A DNA stretch of 64,000 nt from Holophagales bacterium (GTDB taxonomy: Bacteria; Acidobacteriota; Thermoanaerobaculia; Multivoradales; Multivoraceae), in contig VXZQ01000014.1 in assembly GCA_009845425.1 (NCBI GenBank), forward strand, positions 1 through 64,000. Reading direction: 5' to 3'. The position numbers were made by a program, and so were the translations under genes. This document shows, one piece after another, positions 60,460 through 64,000 of the stretch; position 1 is the stretch's first letter, and each line of letters opens with the position of its first letter. Below the pieces are notes generated by a model that was given only the letters and a program-made list of their open reading frames with translations, searched no databases and was not told the DNA's origin.

Positions 60460-61374
60460 ATGGGGATTGTCGACGAGTGGCATGAGTGCCTGGACCGGGG
60501 GGAGATCCTGCTGCTTGACGGCGGCACCGGGACGGAACTGGAGCGCCGGGGTGTGCCGATGGATTCGGCCGCGTGGTGCGGGACGGCGGCGCTGGAGCAC
60601 CGGGAGGCGATCCGGGACCTCCATGAGGAGTACATCCGGTCGGGCGCCGATGCGATCATCACGAACACCTTCGCGACTCATCGGCCGCTGCTCGAAGCGG
60701 CCGGACTGGGCGACCAGGTCGGGCTGATCGTGCGGCGAGCGGTCGAGGCGGCGCTCGAGGCACGCGACCGGGCCGGTTGTCCGGGGGTGCTCGTTGCCGG
60801 ATCGATGTCGACGATGCCGGCGAACAACATCCAGGGCGGTTATCCGCCGGCGGACGAGCAGATGGCGGCGTACCGGGAGCAGTGCGGGCATCTGGCCGAC
60901 GCCGGAGTCGACGTGATCGCGCTCGAGATGATGCAGTTTCACGAGCGTGCCCTGCTCGCCTTCAGGGCGGCGAAGGAGACCGGGTTGCCGGTGTGGCTCG
61001 GGGTCAGCGCCCGAAAGGACCCGGAGACGGGCACGATCACTCCGTTCAACTGGCCCCACGAGTCCTTCGAGGAGTTGCTCGACACGCTGATTCCGCTCGG
61101 GCCGTCCATCGTGCATGTGATGCACTCCGAGATCGCGGCCGTTCCCGAGGCCGTGGCGATGGTTCAGGAGCGGTGGGACGGACCGGTCGGCGTGTACCCG
61201 GAGTCGGGCTACTTCACGATGCCGAACTGGAACTTCGTCGACGTGATCGCTCCGGCTGATTTGCTGGCCGAGGCGCGCGGCTGGGTCGCCGCGGGCGTTC
61301 AGATCGTCGGCGGCTGCTGCGGTCTGGGGCCCGAGCACATCCGCGCCCTGGGAGCGCTTCGCGGATCCGGCTGA
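60460..61374 (+). CDS. Homocysteine S-methyltransferase-family protein
   Basis: About 304 residues from ATG 60460 (MGIVDEWHECL), which has AGGGGAGAG just upstream. It is a TIM-barrel Pfam S-methyltransferase: LLLDGGTGTELERRG at the start, ADAIITNTFATHRPLL, AGSMSTMPANNI and the zinc-binding VGGCCGLGPEHI at the end. The first zinc Cys of the family (in the GxNC motif) is not found; the corresponding strand reads IVHVMHSEI, so His may replace it or the methyl donor may differ. It is divergent from a MetY-type gene, which supports a methionine role. An ICMT-like gene follows 17 bp on. Confidence 0.88.
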   Translation: MGIVDEWHECLDRGEILLLDGGTGTELERRGVPMDSAAWCGTAALEHREAIRDLHEEYIRSGADAIITNTFATHRPLLEAAGLGDQVGLIVRRAVEAALEARDRAGCPGVLVAGSMSTMPANNIQGGYPPADEQMAAYREQCGHLADAGVDVIALEMMQFHERALLAFRAAKETGLPVWLGVSARKDPETGTITPFNWPHESFEELLDTLIPLGPSIVHVMHSEIAAVPEAVAMVQERWDGPVGVYPESGYFTMPNWNFVDVIAPADLLAEARGWVAAGVQIVGGCCGLGPEHIRALGALRGSG

Positions 61375-61391
61375 GGAGGGGCGGAACGATC

Positions 61392-61874
61392 GTGGTGGGG
61401 AGCGGCGAACCGGACCGGGCCCAGACGGCCTTCGAGCCGCCGTTGCTCGTGCTGGTCTGCCTGGTCCTGGGCTTCGGGCTGTCCTGGCTGCTACCGCTCC
61501 GGATCTGGCCAGTCGGAACCAACCAGCCCCTGGTGGTCGCCGGCGTGGTGGTCGTGGTCGCCAGCTTCGGGTGGTTGATCTGGTCAGCGCTGACGATGGT
61601 CCGCGGCGGCTCCTCCCTGCCCGTGCATCATCCGACCGCGAAGCTGGTCATCAGGGGACCCTACCGGTGGTCCCGCAACCCGATCTACACCTGCATGGTG
61701 CTGGCGTTCCTGGGCCTCGCGCTGGCAAGGGCCAGTTGGTGGTTCGTCGGGCTGGCTGTAGCGGCGGCGCTGCTGCTGCGCTGGGGCGTGATCCTGAGGG
61801 AGGAGGCCTACCTGGAGCGGAAGTTCGGCGATGAGTACCGGGACTATGCGAAGCGCGTCCGCCGCTGGTTGTAG
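61392..61874 (+). CDS. ICMT/PEMT-type membrane methyltransferase
   Basis: A 160-residue integral membrane protein from GTG 61392. Three hydrophobic spans (about 17-37, 45-66 and 96-125) precede the family core: LVIRGPYRWSRNPIYTCMVL near residue 88, and the C-terminal ILREEAYLERKFGDEYRDYAKRVRRWL. RGPYxxxRNPxY and the EExxLxxxFGxEYxxY tail are the SAM-binding hallmarks of isoprenylcysteine carboxyl methyltransferase and phospholipid methyltransferase relatives. The bacterial substrates of this type are mostly unknown. The 3' end overlaps the following gene by about 44 bp. Confidence 0.9.
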   Translation: MVGSGEPDRAQTAFEPPLLVLVCLVLGFGLSWLLPLRIWPVGTNQPLVVAGVVVVVASFGWLIWSALTMVRGGSSLPVHHPTAKLVIRGPYRWSRNPIYTCMVLAFLGLALARASWWFVGLAVAAALLLRWGVILREEAYLERKFGDEYRDYAKRVRRWL

Positions 61875-64000
61875 CGCGGTCCTCCGGGTCCTTCTCCCGG
61901 CGAGCGCGCTGGCGCTGGTGCTTGCCGCCTGTGGACCCGAGCCGGAGGACGCGGCGCCGCCGTCGGTCCAGGCGGACGTGGAACACCTTCTGGGCGGAGC
62001 ATCGACGGAACGGCCACCGGTCATCCTGATCACGATCGACACGCTGCGGGCCGACCGGCTGTCGAGCTACGGCTCGTACCGGGTCGCGACGCCCCACATC
62101 GACCGCCTGGCGGCCGAGGGCATCCGCTTCGCCAACGCGTCTTCGACGGTGCCCTTCACCTTGCCGGCCCACAGCTCGATCATGACGGGGCTCTACCCGC
62201 CGTCTCACGGGGTTCGGGAGAACGTCGGCTATGTGCTGGCGCCCGAACTCGTGACGATCGCCGAGCGCTTCCGGGACGCGAGCTACCGGACGGGCGGTTT
62301 CGTCAGCGCCTTCGTGCTCGACGCCCGCTGGGGGATCGCCCGCGGCTTCGACACCTACATCGACGACTTCGACCTCGACGCGATGGCGGGCGCCAACCTG
62401 GGCTCAGTCCAGCGGGCGGGTTCGGAGACCATCGGGCACGCGCTCACCTGGCTCGAGGGCGGGGGAGGTGAGGAACCCTTCTTCATGTGGTTGCACCTGT
62501 TCGACCCGCACGATCCGTACGAGCCGCCGGAGCCCTTCCGCTCCGAGTACGCGGGGCGGCCCTACGATGGCGAGGTTGCCTACACCGATTCGCTGATCGG
62601 CGAGTTCCGCGCCGCCCTCGAGCAGCGCGGGTTGTTCGACGAGGCTGTCGTCGTGCTGACGGCGGACCACGGCGAAGGGCTGGGAGACCACGGCGAGAGC
62701 TACCACGGCTTCTTCGTCTACGACTCCACGGTCCATGTGCCGCTCATCGTCCGGCTTCCCGGCGGCGTCGAGAGCGGACGGGTGGTGACCGACGCCGTGA
62801 GCCACGTCGACATCGCGCCGACCCTGATCGAGCTTCTGGACCTCGACGGAACTGGCGCCGCCCAGGGCCGGAGTCTGCTCCCGGACATGCAGGGACTGCA
62901 GAATCCCCTTGCCGAACGTAGTGTCTACGCCGAGTCCTTCTACGCGCTCGACCACTACGGCTGGGCGCCGCTTCGCTCGCTGCGCACGGCGGAGCACAAG
63001 TACATCGAAGCGCCCGAACCCGAGCTCTACTCCCTGCTCGAGGACCCGGGCGAACTCGCGAACATCCTCCTCGAAGAGCGCGATCTGTCGCGCCTCCTGC
63101 GGGCGGAGGCTCTCGAGCTCGCGGCGGAACTCGATCGGACGGCCCCGAGTTCCAGCGCCGAACCGGATCTCGACGAAGACACGCTGGCACAGTTGCGTGC
63201 CCTCGGCTACCTCGCCGGCCGCGGTGCCGCCGGTGGGGGGGACTCGGAAGGCCCGCGCGCCGACCCGAAGGACAAGGCGCACCTGCACCGCGCGATCATG
63301 CGGGCGCAGAGCGCTTTCGGCGCCGGCGACGACGACGCGGCCGCGGCCGAGCTGCGGGCGGCGCTCTCGGAAGACGAGGGGCTGCTCGACGCGCACCAGC
63401 TTCTGGGCACGATCACCCTCCTTGCGGGCGACCCGGAGCCGGCGATCGGCCACTTCCGGAGCGCGCTGGCCCTCGATCCCGAGCACCGGCAGTCTCTGCT
63501 CGGCCTGGCCAACGCCTACCGCGAACTGGGACGCATCGACGAGGCGGTAGTCGGCTACCGTCGGCTGCTCGAAGTCGCGGGTCAGGACGCGAAGGCGACG
63601 ATGGCCCTGGCGCGGATCCACGTCGACGGCGGCGAACTGAGCGAAGCCGAGAGGGTGCTGACCGCCGCTGCCGAAGGGCGCGAACCGCCCGCGGTCGTCA
63701 CGAACAAGCTGGGCGAGGTGATGGCGCTCCTGGGTCGTAGCGGCGATGCGGAGGCGAAGTTCCGGCAGGCCATCTCTTCGAATCCGGAACTGGGCGAGGC
63801 CCACTTCAACCTCGCCGTCCTGCTGGATGAATCGGGGAGGATGGAGGCCGCGATCATCGCCTACCGGCAGGCGGCCGAACTGCGCGCCCGGGACCACCGG
63901 CCCCGCTTCAATCTGGGCCGCCTCTACGGCCGGCAGGGCCGCGCGGATCTCCAGATCGAGGCCTACCGCGGCGCGGTCGAGGCGGCGCCGGACTTCACCG
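61831..64000 (+). CDS. Sulfatase-fold lipoprotein with C-terminal TPR repeats, 3' truncated by window edge
   Basis: The frame is open from ATG 61831 (or 61846) to the end of the window, over 720 residues. A leader ending in LALVLAAC is a lipobox. The alkaline phosphatase/sulfatase fold follows: VILITIDTLRADRLSSYG, FMWLHLFDPHDPYEPPEPF and VVLTADHGEGLGDHGE. Where sulfatases have CxPxR it has STVPFTLPAHSSIMTG, so Thr, not Cys, sits at the nucleophile; Thr is the nucleophile of phosphoglycerol/phosphoethanolamine transferases and phosphatases of this superfamily. From about residue 450 on there are at least five TPR units (LDAHQLLGTITLLAGDPEPAI, QSLLGLANAYRELGRIDEAV and similar). The gene overlaps the methyltransferase gene and continues past 64000. 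Confidence 0.87.
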   Translation, partial: MSTGTMRSASAAGCSAVLRVLLPASALALVLAACGPEPEDAAPPSVQADVEHLLGGASTERPPVILITIDTLRADRLSSYGSYRVATPHIDRLAAEGIRFANASSTVPFTLPAHSSIMTGLYPPSHGVRENVGYVLAPELVTIAERFRDASYRTGGFVSAFVLDARWGIARGFDTYIDDFDLDAMAGANLGSVQRAGSETIGHALTWLEGGGGEEPFFMWLHLFDPHDPYEPPEPFRSEYAGRPYDGEVAYTDSLIGEFRAALEQRGLFDEAVVVLTADHGEGLGDHGESYHGFFVYDSTVHVPLIVRLPGGVESGRVVTDAVSHVDIAPTLIELLDLDGTGAAQGRSLLPDMQGLQNPLAERSVYAESFYALDHYGWAPLRSLRTAEHKYIEAPEPELYSLLEDPGELANILLEERDLSRLLRAEALELAAELDRTAPSSSAEPDLDEDTLAQLRALGYLAGRGAAGGGDSEGPRADPKDKAHLHRAIMRAQSAFGAGDDDAAAAELRAALSEDEGLLDAHQLLGTITLLAGDPEPAIGHFRSALALDPEHRQSLLGLANAYRELGRIDEAVVGYRRLLEVAGQDAKATMALARIHVDGGELSEAERVLTAAAEGREPPAVVTNKLGEVMALLGRSGDAEAKFRQAISSNPELGEAHFNLAVLLDESGRMEAAIIAYRQAAELRARDHRPRFNLGRLYGRQGRADLQIEAYRGAVEAAPDFT

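Noticed and set aside
62404..63897. A 497-codon minus-strand open frame at the window end
   Set aside because: It is antisense to the sulfatase-fold/TPR gene, whose motifs are clear on the plus strand.
1..64000. CRISPR array, insertion sequence or prophage
   Set aside because: No regular spaced repeats, transposase, integrase or phage structural gene was found.

Overview
The window is a very GC-rich, densely coded bacterial chromosome segment with about 50 protein genes, no rRNA or tRNA gene that I can see, no CRISPR and no recognisable transposase. No gene-free stretch exceeds about 300 bp; the largest gaps are 29169-29408, 34685-34902 and 55174-55455. Several traits would fit an Acidobacteriota-like Gram-negative heterotroph: TonB receptor with a carboxypeptidase-regulatory N-domain, tricorn-type protease, several sulfatase-superfamily enzymes, a Form II CO-dehydrogenase-like operon and a UGSC-type selenoprotein. 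That placement is an inference; no phylogenetic marker is present.

Layout. 1-5.3 kb: nucleoside hydrolase (5' truncated), then a minus-strand CoxE/CoxD-like pair (VWA protein and MoxR ATPase) and a sodium:solute symporter with a small membrane partner. 5.4-10.8 kb: heterodimeric ABC exporter and an NCS2 permease with an extra cytoplasmic tail. 10.8-21.1 kb (minus): tandem two-domain sulfatase, small membrane protein, GT2 glycosyltransferase with membrane domain, PQQ-type propeller and tricorn protease. 21.3-29.2 kb (plus): malate synthase, GlcF-like Fe-S protein, a GAPDH-fold protein lacking catalytic residues, true GAPDH, pyruvate kinase and acyl-CoA dehydrogenase. 29.2-30.2 kb: a TPR gene bracketed by two inverted copies of a palindrome-ended repeat. 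30.3-36.5 kb (minus): read 5' to 3', a UGSC selenoprotein, an MBL hydrolase and coxG-S-L-M of a Form II (AYRGAGR) molybdenum hydroxylase. 36.6-42.9 kb (plus): thioredoxin-domain fusion protein, histidine phosphatase, orphan ABC binding lipoprotein, HMG-CoA-synthase-like/DUF35 fusion and a thiolase. 42.9-55.2 kb: aminotransferase, M20 and P1 peptidases, two SDRs, a DASS transporter, TonB receptor, VOC protein and TIM-barrel isomerase. 55.4-64 kb: ECF sigma factor coupled to a membrane VWA protein, alpha/beta hydrolase, MetY-type sulfhydrylase, homocysteine methyltransferase, ICMT-like methyltransferase and a 3'-truncated sulfatase-fold/TPR lipoprotein.

How they fit together. Peptide and amino-acid turnover (tricorn, M20, P1, aminotransferase), glyoxylate/lower-glycolysis enzymes and acyl-CoA chemistry suggest an organotroph using complex organic matter. 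The most distinctive block is 30-38 kb, where a selenoprotein with a well-formed SECIS hairpin heads an apparent operon with a Form II Mo-hydroxylase and is divergent from a CxxC thioredoxin fusion. Three genes (glycosyltransferase, histidine phosphatase, alpha/beta hydrolase) appear to start at CTG codons overlapping the preceding stop as CTGA. Two structured non-coding elements (27854-27964 and the 29.2/30.1 kb repeat pair) have no explanation I recognise.
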